Origin: Burkholderiales bacterium
GTDB lineage: Bacteria; Pseudomonadota; Gammaproteobacteria; Burkholderiales; Burkholderiaceae_C
Length of the DNA: 46,669 bases
Assembly: GCA_025360385.1 (NCBI GenBank)
Contig: JANYCG010000073.1
Coordinates: 1-46,669 of the forward strand
Direction: 5' to 3'
Shown: positions 22,175 to 29,547 of the stretch, piece after piece
Layout of the letters: each line of letters opens with the position of its first letter
Numbering within the stretch: the stretch's first letter is position 1
Translations under genes and position numbers: made by a program
Notes under the pieces: model-generated
Seen by the model: the letters and a program-made list of their open reading frames with translations, nothing else
Database searches by the model: none
Told to the model about the DNA's origin: nothing

Positions 22175-23419
22175 ATGAAGATTCGTGGCTTATTGGCGCG
22201 CAGTTGCATCGCTGCATTTTTTATGGCGGCCTTTGCGCTGCCAGCACTTTCGGCCGAGCCGCTGCGGGTGTGCGCAGACCCCGACAATTTGCCATTCAGC
22301 AAATCCGAAGGCCCGGAGCGCGGCATTTATGTAGAACTCGCCGAGCTGGTGGCACAAAAACTCAATGCCACGCCGGTTCAATACCACTGGTGGTTGACCT
22401 TCAACCAGCGCAAAGCCCTGCGCTTGACGGCGGGCGAGTGCGACGCTGTATTTGCCTTGCCCACGGATGCCGATTACCGTGCCCGCGGCCTGCAAAAAAC
22501 GGCTGCATTTATGGACGAGGGTTATGCGCTGGTCAGCGCCCCCGGTTTTGTGTTCAATGGCCTGGCTGACCTCAAAGGAAAACGCCTGGGTGTGCAATTC
22601 ATGACCAACCCGCATATTCTTTTGTCGCAACGTGACGATCTGCCGTTTTCAACCTTCAAAACATCGGATGAAGTGTTCGCCGCTTTGGCCAATGGCGAGA
22701 TAGACGCCGGTTTTTTATGGGGCCCGGTGGCCGGTTACGACAACCTGCGCCGCTTCAACAGCCAATGGAAAGTCACGCCGCTCAAGGGGCCGAATCTCAC
22801 GGGCCAAGTGTCGGTCGCAGTGCTGCGCGACAAGCCTGATCTGGTCAAAGGCATCGACGCGGCTTTGCTGGCCTTGAAGCCTGAAATCGCGGCCCTGGCC
22901 GTCAAGTATGGCTTCCCGCAGGGCAATCCAGTCAGCTTGACGATCGTCGCCAAACTGGAGTCGCCAAAATCGGCAGGCACATTTGCCGTGCAAGTGCCTG
23001 CGGACATGATGGTGCGCACGCAAGCCGCAGCTTCAGATACTGCCGCACCGCCTGCCAAAACAGCCGTCAAACCCAAACCAAAGGCTGCGGCCAATGCCGC
23101 CAAATCTGGTCTGGCCTCGCAGGCGGCGGCCAGTCAGGAGGCTGCCGCAAAAGCCCCCGCCTTGAGCCCCACCGCCTTGCTTGGCCAGGTGCGCTTCAAC
23201 GACCAATGCTCACACTGCCATGGCTCTGACGGCGCCAGCCCGATCCGCGAGCGTGACCTGCGGCGCCTGAAGATGCGTTACGATGCCAAGTGGCGTGACG
23301 TTGCACAAACTACCGTCAAAAATGGCCGCCCGGATTTGGGCATGCCAACCTGGAAAGACATTTTGAAAGAGCCCGAGATTGAGCAGCTTTTGAGCTTTTT
23401 GGAGACGGTGCAAAAATAG
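22175..23419 (+). CDS. XoxJ/MoxJ-like periplasmic binding protein fused to cytochrome c
   Basis: A 414-residue two-part protein. Residues 1-27 are a signal peptide. Residues 28 to about 275 form the quinoprotein-associated substrate-binding fold (L-R-V-C-A-D-P-D-N-L-P-F-S start, G-E-C-D-A-V-F-A-L-P-T-D, G-E-I-D-A-G-F-L-W-G-P), as in XoxJ/MoxJ. An Ala/Pro/Lys-rich linker (about 283-332) leads to a cytochrome c domain with heme motif C-S-H-C-H at 345-349 and a likely axial Met390 (D-L-G-M-P-T-W). XoxJ-type proteins help assemble or activate the dehydrogenase, and a separate cytochrome normally takes its electrons. Here both jobs seem to be in one chain. A GGAGAG site precedes ATG 22175. There is no frameshift; the reading frame is continuous. 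Confidence 0.88.
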   Translation: MKIRGLLARSCIAAFFMAAFALPALSAEPLRVCADPDNLPFSKSEGPERGIYVELAELVAQKLNATPVQYHWWLTFNQRKALRLTAGECDAVFALPTDADYRARGLQKTAAFMDEGYALVSAPGFVFNGLADLKGKRLGVQFMTNPHILLSQRDDLPFSTFKTSDEVFAALANGEIDAGFLWGPVAGYDNLRRFNSQWKVTPLKGPNLTGQVSVAVLRDKPDLVKGIDAALLALKPEIAALAVKYGFPQGNPVSLTIVAKLESPKSAGTFAVQVPADMMVRTQAAASDTAAPPAKTAVKPKPKAAANAAKSGLASQAAASQEAAAKAPALSPTALLGQVRFNDQCSHCHGSDGASPIRERDLRRLKMRYDAKWRDVAQTTVKNGRPDLGMPTWKDILKEPEIEQLLSFLETVQK

Positions 23420-23463
23420 CGCGCACTCCCGCAAACGGGCAACCTGGAGCAAGCAAAATCGAT

Positions 23464-24216
23464 ATGTTGTCCGTCCAGAACAGCGGCAAGCGCTATGGCG
23501 ATCGCTGGGCGTTGAGGGATCTGAGCTTTGAGCTGAAAGCCGGACAATTTTGCGCATTGCTCGGACCCAATGGGGCGGGTAAGTCCACACTTTTCCAACT
23601 ATTAACCGGCCTGTTTGTCCCGGACCAGGGCCGCATCACCATCGACGAGATTGAGTTGCAGCGCCATCCAGCCCGCGCCTTGGCGCGCATTGGTGTGGTG
23701 TTTCAGCAGCAGGCGCTGGACCTTGATTTGACGGTGCGCCGAAATTTGAAATTTCACGCCGACTTGCACGGATTGGCGGGTGCAGTTGCCCACGAGCGCA
23801 TCGCCAGTGATTGCGCCGTCCTGGGCATAAGCGCCGACCTGGACCGCCCGACGCGTGAGTTATCAGGCGGCACCAAACGCAAAGTGGAGCTGGTGCGCGC
23901 CCTGTTGCACCGCCCCGGTTTGTTGTTGATGGACGAAGCCACCGTGGGGCTCGATCCAAAATCCCGCAAGGATATTCTCGCTGCCGTACACGAGGACGTG
24001 CGCAGCCGGGGCACCTGCGTGTTGTGGGCCACCCATTGGGTCGAAGAAACTCTGGATGCCCACCGCATGCTGGTGTTGCACCAAGGGCAGTTGATTGCCG
24101 AAGGCAGCCCGGCCGACGTGACGCTATTACTTGGACAACCGACGCTGGAGGCCGGTTTTATCAGCCGCACGAGTCCCGCCGGCAGCAAACCCGCAAAGAA
24201 AGAACAAACACCATGA
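23464..24216 (+). CDS. ABC transporter ATPase of the PQQ-alcohol-dehydrogenase system
   Basis: A 250-residue ATPase with Walker A G-P-N-G-A-G-K-S (34-41), Q-loop in V-V-F-Q-Q-Q-A-L-D, signature L-S-G-G-T-K-R-K, Walker B L-L-L-M-D-E-A-T-V-G-L-D and switch H in W-A-T-H-W-V-E-E. The sequence resembles the ATPase found beside quinoprotein alcohol dehydrogenases, such as the PedA1A2BC system of Pseudomonas putida, which is reported to be needed for growth at low lanthanide. It pairs with the ABC-2 permease three genes downstream. Its stop overlaps the next start by four bases. Confidence 0.9.
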   Translation: MLSVQNSGKRYGDRWALRDLSFELKAGQFCALLGPNGAGKSTLFQLLTGLFVPDQGRITIDEIELQRHPARALARIGVVFQQQALDLDLTVRRNLKFHADLHGLAGAVAHERIASDCAVLGISADLDRPTRELSGGTKRKVELVRALLHRPGLLLMDEATVGLDPKSRKDILAAVHEDVRSRGTCVLWATHWVEETLDAHRMLVLHQGQLIAEGSPADVTLLLGQPTLEAGFISRTSPAGSKPAKKEQTP

Positions 24217-25187
24217 TGGCCTGCAGACATTCCGCGGCAGTGTTCACCGCCGCACTTGTGTTGTCCATGGCGGCCCAGTCGCAATCCATGGCTTTGGTGT
24301 CAAGCGAGAAAGACAATGCCATCACCATCGTCAACCTCAAAGATCTGACAGTGCAAGGCGTGATAGCCACTTGCCGGCGCCCGCGCCACATGCAGCTCAC
24401 GCCCGACCGCAAGCAACTTCTCGTGGCCTGCGGGGAAGACAATGCCGCCGACGTCATTGACCTGGCGCAGCGCAAATCAGCTGGCCGCATTCCGCTGGGC
24501 GACAACCCGGAGGCGTTTGACCTGTCGCCCGACGGCAAAATACTCTATGCCTCCAATGAAGACGAAGGCGAGCTGGCCTTTGTCGATGTGGCCACCAAGA
24601 AAGTCGTGGCAGAAGTCAAAGTGGGCAAAGAGCCAGAAGGCGTCAAGGTGTCTGCCGACGGCAAAACGGTGTATGTCACTTCAGAAGTGGCCAGCATGGT
24701 GCATGTGATTGATGCCAGCAGCCGCAAAATCCTGAAGAACATCCAGGTTGGCAAACGCCCAAGGCGCATGGCGCTGACCCCGGACGGCACCGAGTTGTGG
24801 GTGACCAATGAACTCGGCGCGAGCGTCAGCATCATCTCGACCCAGAGCTTGAAGGTTATTGGCAGCGTGAAATTCGCCGTCAAAGGCGCACGCGCCAGCG
24901 ACATAACCCCAGTCGGCATCACGATGAGCCGCGACGGAAAACGCGCCTTTGTCGCGTTGGGCCGGGTCAACCATGTGGCCTTCGTCGACGTGGCGAAACG
25001 CGAGGTAACGGCCCAGGTGTTGGCGGGCAAACGGGCCTGGAACGTCGCGCTGAACAAGGACGAGTCGCAGCTTTTTGTCGTCAATGGCCTCTCGGACGAC
25101 TTGACGGTAATTGATGTGGCCGATGCCAAAGCAATCAAGTCTGTGCCGGTAGGGCGCGTGCCCTATGCCGTGGTCTTGATCGATTGA
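24213..25187 (+). CDS. YVTN beta-propeller protein of the PQQ-alcohol-dehydrogenase ABC system
   Basis: A 324-residue exported protein made of seven-bladed YVTN-type repeats. Recurring units have the form L-x-V-x-x-x-x-x-D-x-V-x-V-I-D followed by P-x-x-M-x-L-T-P-D-G, for example H-M-Q-L-T-P-D-R-K, R-M-A-L-T-P-D-G and V-A-L-N-K-D-E. The signal peptide runs from MMACRHSAAVFTAALVLSMA. The start overlaps the ATPase stop (ATGA), so I chose 24213 and not the longer upstream frame. Such propellers recur in these operons and may bind a small ligand or metal complex, or dock onto the dehydrogenase. Activity is unknown. Confidence 0.88.
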   Translation: MMACRHSAAVFTAALVLSMAAQSQSMALVSSEKDNAITIVNLKDLTVQGVIATCRRPRHMQLTPDRKQLLVACGEDNAADVIDLAQRKSAGRIPLGDNPEAFDLSPDGKILYASNEDEGELAFVDVATKKVVAEVKVGKEPEGVKVSADGKTVYVTSEVASMVHVIDASSRKILKNIQVGKRPRRMALTPDGTELWVTNELGASVSIISTQSLKVIGSVKFAVKGARASDITPVGITMSRDGKRAFVALGRVNHVAFVDVAKREVTAQVLAGKRAWNVALNKDESQLFVVNGLSDDLTVIDVADAKAIKSVPVGRVPYAVVLID

Positions 25188-25207
25188 TCCCCAGTGTGTT
25201 GGCCACC

Positions 25208-26380
25208 ATGAGTCTACGCAAGTTGGGTCGCGGCACTGCCACGATTTTGGGGCTGCTCTGGTGTTGCGCAGCAGCCAAGGCCGCGCCCTGGAATGTCACC
25301 TTGATCGAACAGGCCAACAACCCACAATTGGAACGCAACCGCCTGGAACGCGCCTACTTGGGGCATCCGGGGGGTGCGGCCGCCGACGGCGTTGGCGTGG
25401 CACTGGACGAGTCGCAATTTGAACTGGAGTCCGCCAAGCAAGCCATCAGCCTCAAAACTGAACCCGTCGCCAATTTGGAGGCGGCCCGCGCCGCCGCGCA
25501 AAAAGCCGAGAAGGCTGGCTCGCCCATACTGTTGCTCAACCTGCCCGCCGCCTGGACGGCTGCCGTCTCCGCCTCGGTCAAGCTGCCGGTGCTCAACCTT
25601 GGCGCCAGCGCGGACAGCCTGCGCGAAGCAGACTGCCTGCCCAACCTGTACCACCTGCTGCCCAGCGAGCGCATGCGCGCCGATGCTCTGGCCCAAGCCT
25701 TGATGGCCCGCAAATGGACGCAAGTGCTGCTGCTGACTGGCCCCCTGCCTGAAGACGCAGAACGAAGCAAGGTGGCACAAGCGGCCATAAAACGTTACGG
25801 ATTGAAGCTGGTGGCGGCCAAAGCCTTCAAACTCTCGGCCGACCCGCGCGAGCGATCGCTGGCCAACCTCAGCCTGCTCACGGCCAACCTCAGTTATGAC
25901 GCAGTCTGGGTGGTCGACAGTGATGGTGAATTCGCCCGGAGTCTGCCCTACAACACCGCGCAGGCACGCCTCGTGGTGGGCGACGCTGGCCTGGTCGCGC
26001 TGGCCTGGTCGGCCCGGTTTGACCGCTTTGGCGCGCCGCAAGTCAGCCGCCGGTTTGCGAAGGCTGCCAAACGTGCCATGACCGACCACGACTGGGCTGC
26101 GTATCTGGCAGGCAAGGCCATGATTCTGGCCGCCAGCGAAGCTCCCAAGGGCGACGCGCCTTCGGTCGCCAAAGCCCTTGCCAGCGCCAATCTGGACGGC
26201 TCCAAAGGGGTGACCCTGCAATTTCGGCCTTGGGATCGGCAATTGCGCCAGCCGTTATTGCTGACCGATGGCCAGGGCGTGATTGCCACCATGCCGCTGG
26301 AGGGCGTGCTGCACCCCAAAAACGCCCTGGACACCCTGGGCGCAGACGAGCCTGAGAAGCTCTGCAAACCCAGGCCATGA
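25208..26380 (+). CDS. ABC substrate-binding protein of the PQQ-alcohol-dehydrogenase system
   Basis: A 390-residue periplasmic binding protein of the branched-chain amino-acid-binding fold. The signal peptide is M-S-L-R-K-L-G-R-G then a hydrophobic core ending A-A-A-K-A. It has the quinoprotein-system pattern: L-I-E-Q-A-N-N-P, repeated E-R-N-R-L-E-R-A-Y, then A-D-C-L-P-N-L-Y-H-L-L-P-S and V-V-D-S-D-G-E-F-A. ATG 25208 begins the signal peptide. An in-frame TTG at 25184 overlaps the previous stop and would add eight residues; either start is possible. It is unusual for such a soluble binding protein to go with an ABC-2 (export-type) permease, which leaves the direction of transport open. Confidence 0.85.
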   Translation: MSLRKLGRGTATILGLLWCCAAAKAAPWNVTLIEQANNPQLERNRLERAYLGHPGGAAADGVGVALDESQFELESAKQAISLKTEPVANLEAARAAAQKAEKAGSPILLLNLPAAWTAAVSASVKLPVLNLGASADSLREADCLPNLYHLLPSERMRADALAQALMARKWTQVLLLTGPLPEDAERSKVAQAAIKRYGLKLVAAKAFKLSADPRERSLANLSLLTANLSYDAVWVVDSDGEFARSLPYNTAQARLVVGDAGLVALAWSARFDRFGAPQVSRRFAKAAKRAMTDHDWAAYLAGKAMILAASEAPKGDAPSVAKALASANLDGSKGVTLQFRPWDRQLRQPLLLTDGQGVIATMPLEGVLHPKNALDTLGADEPEKLCKPRP

Positions 26381-26418
26381 CGCAAACAGGAGGATCCAAT
26401 TGTTGAACCTTGCCATGT

Positions 26419-27252
26419 ATGACCGTTGACGTACGCCCCGGCCACCAGATGCAGGCGCTCAAAGCCATCGTCTTGCGTGAGCTGTACAAGTTCTCGCGCC
26501 AATACGGCCGGCTGGCGTCCGCGCTGGTGCGGCCTCTGTTGTGGCTGGCCGTTTTTGCGGCTGGCTTCAGGAGCGTCTTTGGTGTGGCGATTGTGGAGCC
26601 GTATGAAACTTATATTTCCTACGACGTTTACATCGTGCCGGGCTTGATGGGCATGGTGCTGCTGTTCAACGGCATGCAGTCCTCGCTGGCCATGGTGTAC
26701 GACCGCGAGATGGGCCTGATGCGCCTTCTCCTGACCGCCCCCCTGCCGCGCTGGTGGGTGCTGGCGTGCAAGCTGCTGGCCACCACGGTGTTGTCCCTGT
26801 TGCAAGCCCTGGCATTTGTCATCGTCGCAGCGCTGCTGGGCACCAGCCTGCCTTGGCTTGGCACCCACACCTGGCACATTCTGCTGGCCAGCGCGTCAGC
26901 CGCGTTGATGCTGGGGGCCTTGGGCCTGCTGATGAGCGTGCACATCAAACAGCTAGAGAACTTTGCGGGCACCATGAATTTTGTGATTTTCCCCATGTAC
27001 TTCATGTCCACCGCCCTGTACCCCCTATGGAAGCTGGAAGAGTCCGGTGCCAATTGGGTCTACCAGATTGCCCGTTTCAACCCGTTCACACACGCGGTGG
27101 AGTGGATGCGTTTCGCCATTTACGACAAAGACCCCGGCCTGTCGCCGTGGATTGTGCTGGGCACTTTTGCCGTCTGTTTTGCCCTGGCCTGCTGGGGTTA
27201 TGACCCGCAACGCGGCTTTGGGCAACTGGCCAAACGGGGTGGCCCGCCATGA
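26419..27252 (+). CDS. ABC-2 type permease (PedC-like)
   Basis: A 277-residue inner-membrane protein with six predicted helices. Its ABC-2 features are the I-V-P-G-L-M-G-M-V-L-L-F-N-G-M block, the M-V-Y-D-R-E-M-G-L-M-R-L-L-L-T-A-P-L loop that meets the ATPase, and the F-V-I-F-P-M-Y-F-M-S-T-A-L-Y-P-L-W segment. It matches the permease of quinoprotein alcohol-dehydrogenase ABC systems. A good GGAGG at about 26390 is too far for ATG 26419, so TTG 26410 may be the true start. It overlaps the next gene by four bases. Confidence 0.88.
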   Translation: MTVDVRPGHQMQALKAIVLRELYKFSRQYGRLASALVRPLLWLAVFAAGFRSVFGVAIVEPYETYISYDVYIVPGLMGMVLLFNGMQSSLAMVYDREMGLMRLLLTAPLPRWWVLACKLLATTVLSLLQALAFVIVAALLGTSLPWLGTHTWHILLASASAALMLGALGLLMSVHIKQLENFAGTMNFVIFPMYFMSTALYPLWKLEESGANWVYQIARFNPFTHAVEWMRFAIYDKDPGLSPWIVLGTFAVCFALACWGYDPQRGFGQLAKRGGPP

Positions 27253-28283
27253 GCGTCGGTAGGAGTCAGAAAAGTGCCACCGGCAGGCCAAGTGGTCAAT
27301 CAGCGCAAGGCACCTTAACGCGCCGACAGGTCATGGGCGCAATCGCCGGCATGGGCGCAGGCATTTCCCTGCGCCCGGCCCTGGCGCAGGGCAACTTCCC
27401 CACGCGGCCCATCTCGCTGATCGTGCCCTGGTCGGCAGGCGGCGCGACCGACGTCACCCTGCGTCTGCTGGCTGAACTGGCCGGCAAACAATTGGGCCAA
27501 CGCGTGGTGATAGAGAACCGCCCCGGCGCAGGCGGCACCCTGGGCATGCCCTTGATGCAGCAGGCCGCGCCCGACGGCTACACCCTGTCGCAGTTGCCAC
27601 AGCCGGCCTTGCGCACGCCCCATGTGCAAAAAGTCAACTGGGACCCGATCCGCGACACCACGCCCATCATCCAGATCAGCGGCGTGACGTTTGGCGTGGT
27701 GGTGCCTAGCGGCAGCCCCTTCCTTAGCTTCGACGACCTGCTGAAGTTTGCTGCCGCCAAACCCGACACGCTGACGATCTCCACCAACGGGCTGGGCACC
27801 ACGCCCCACATCGTGCTGGACGAAATCTTCGGCGCCCGCAAACTCAGCTACATCCACGTCCCCTACAAAGGCACGGCCGAACAAATGCTGGCCGTCGCCT
27901 CGGGGCAATTGATGGCGGGCGTCAACTCCAATGGTTTTGCGCCCTACGTGGACAGCGGCCGCCTGCGCCTGCTGGCCACCTTCAGCGACCGGCGCAGCCC
28001 GCGCTGGGCGGCCGCGCCCACCCTCAAAGAACTCGGCTTTGGCATTGTCGCCATGTCGCCGTATGGCCTGGTCGGGCCGCGCGGCATAGACCCGCAGGTC
28101 GTCACGATTCTGCATGACGCCTTCAAACAAGCCCTGTTTGACCCAGCACATGTGGCGGAGCTGGCCAAATACGAGCAGGAGCCGAACTACCTTGATTCAC
28201 GGGATTACGCTGCCGCGCTGCGCGACGGGTTTGCAGCAGAGAAACGCAATGTTGAGCGCTTGAGGCTGGGGCGCGCCCCTTAA
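27249..28283 (+). CDS. Bug (TctC-type) binding protein coupled to the ABC permease
   Basis: A 344-residue Bug-family periplasmic binding protein. The N-terminus contains L-T-R-R-Q-V-M-G-A-I-A-G-M-G, a likely Tat signal (twin Arg), ending A-L-A-Q. The mature part has F-P-T-R-P-I-S-L-I-V-P-W-S-A-G-G-A-T-D, E-N-R-P-G-A-G-G-T-L-G and H-V-P-Y-K-G-T-A-E-Q-M-L. Its ATG overlaps the permease stop (ATGA), so translation is coupled to an ABC system with which Bug proteins are not known to work. Either it joined the operon by chance, or it supplies a ligand such as a carboxylate metal complex. The Tat signal hints at a cofactor or at folding before export. Confidence 0.85.
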   Translation: MSVGRSQKSATGRPSGQSAQGTLTRRQVMGAIAGMGAGISLRPALAQGNFPTRPISLIVPWSAGGATDVTLRLLAELAGKQLGQRVVIENRPGAGGTLGMPLMQQAAPDGYTLSQLPQPALRTPHVQKVNWDPIRDTTPIIQISGVTFGVVVPSGSPFLSFDDLLKFAAAKPDTLTISTNGLGTTPHIVLDEIFGARKLSYIHVPYKGTAEQMLAVASGQLMAGVNSNGFAPYVDSGRLRLLATFSDRRSPRWAAAPTLKELGFGIVAMSPYGLVGPRGIDPQVVTILHDAFKQALFDPAHVAELAKYEQEPNYLDSRDYAAALRDGFAAEKRNVERLRLGRAP

Positions 28284-28407
28284 TCGGATATTTTGTCTTT
28301 TTAAATGCGTTTATTATATATTTTAATAAATAAATGTCTATTTAATAATCAAATAATACCCATTTATAATAGCTAACTATTCATCACCCAAAGGAACTAT
28401 AGGCAGT
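28284..28407. other. AT-rich convergent gap
   Basis: This 124-base gap between the convergent Bug and apbE genes is strikingly AT-rich compared with its flanks, with repeated TTTAATAA and TTTATAAT stretches. It ends with ATAATAGCTAACTATTCATC at about 28365-28384, which looks like a worn family A repeat. No gene is seen. It may serve as a bidirectional transcript end. Confidence 0.5.
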
Positions 28408-29547
28408 TTATATTTCTTCACTCGAAAAAATTTTGTTACTGGCCACCCAACGCCCATTTTTTGCCACGGCCAACACGTCCACCTGCCACAGCCGGGCCAG
28501 CTGCAGCGCGTCATCCAGACCGCCCATGAACATCACCTTGGTCAGCGCATCGGCCAGCGCGCAACGGCTGGCCAGCACCGTGACGCTGGCGAGCTGGCGC
28601 GGTGAATACCCGGTCTTCGGGTTAAAAATATGGTGGTGCAAATCGCTGTCACCAAAGCGGTAGTCGGCATCACTTGACGTCGCGACGGCCCGGCCATCGG
28701 TCTTGAGCCGCGCGATAAGCTTCACGTCGCCAAAGGGCGGGGGGCCACCAGATTGCGCCCGTGCGGCATTTGAATTTTGGCGTGGCTTGCCGCCGGGCAA
28801 TTCACCGGAATAGCCGCGTGGATTGGCCACACCCAGCTGCCAGGGGCCGCCCTGTGGGCTATTGCCCAGCATGGCGTATTCGCCAGTGTCTAGCAAGGCG
28901 TGTTCGACGCCGTGTTGGCACAAGGCGGCACGCGCTTGGTCACCTGCAAAACCCTGGGCAATGCCGTTGAGCGTGATGCTCATGCCAGCCTGCTTGAAAC
29001 TGATTTTGTCAGCGCTCACCTTCAGTTTTTGCCAACCCACCAAAGACTTGGCTTGGTCGACTTGGGCGGGCGTGGGGAGTTGAGCGCTTTTTTGGGCAGT
29101 TTGCCAGACCGCCCAATACGGCTGAACCGTGACGTCAAAGGCCCCCTTGCTTTTGGCCGACACCTGCGCACTCAACTGCAAAACCTTGACCAAGTCCGGA
29201 TGCGGCTGGTGCAGCTCGCCGTCGCGGTTGAGGCGGCTGACCTGGCTGTCGGCGTCAAACAGGCTCATGGTGCGCTGCACCTGCAGGATGGCTGCCACGG
29301 CTGCGTCCAGGCCGGCGTCGGCCATTTTGGCTTGGCGGTGCCCGGCCTGCAGGTGCAGGTGGGTGCCCAGGGCCTGCAAGTGGCGCTCGCGCCAGTGCAA
29401 GGTGGCTGGCAAGGCTGGGGCCAGGCTGGCCCTTGCCGCGGAATGTGCGCCCGCCAACAGCGCGCCCGCACCCAGGCTCCAATGCAGCCATTGGCGCCGG
29501 GATGGGTCAGGCAAAGGCCAAACCGGTTTAAGCTGGCGACTAAGCAT
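28408..29547 (-). CDS. apbE: FAD:protein FMN transferase
   Basis: A 379-residue ApbE-family enzyme. It moves FMN from FAD onto a Thr or Ser of a flavoprotein in the periplasm. A Tat signal (S-R-R-Q-W-L then a hydrophobic core) suggests export in folded form. Core motifs are M-S-L-F-D-A-D-S-Q-V-S-R-L-N, the F-D-V-T-V-Q-P-Y region, I-T-L-N-G-I-A-Q-G-F-A-G-D, L-L-D-T-G-E-Y-A-M-L-G, and the metal-binding C-A-L-A-D-A-L-T-K-V-M-F-M-G. The start ATG 29547 overlaps the end of the NosR-like gene by eight bases. Its substrate is almost surely that neighbour's FMN domain. A Gly/Pro-rich insertion near residue 270 is unusual. Confidence 0.9.
   Translation of the reverse strand: MLSRQLKPVWPLPDPSRRQWLHWSLGAGALLAGAHSAARASLAPALPATLHWRERHLQALGTHLHLQAGHRQAKMADAGLDAAVAAILQVQRTMSLFDADSQVSRLNRDGELHQPHPDLVKVLQLSAQVSAKSKGAFDVTVQPYWAVWQTAQKSAQLPTPAQVDQAKSLVGWQKLKVSADKISFKQAGMSITLNGIAQGFAGDQARAALCQHGVEHALLDTGEYAMLGNSPQGGPWQLGVANPRGYSGELPGGKPRQNSNAARAQSGGPPPFGDVKLIARLKTDGRAVATSSDADYRFGDSDLHHHIFNPKTGYSPRQLASVTVLASRCALADALTKVMFMGGLDDALQLARLWQVDVLAVAKNGRWVASNKIFSSEEI

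Noticed and set aside
22175-23419. The binding protein-cytochrome fusion as a sequencing error joining two genes
   Set aside because: The linker is long, in frame and of a composition typical for real inter-domain linkers. No start site for a separate cytochrome with signal peptide is visible at the junction.
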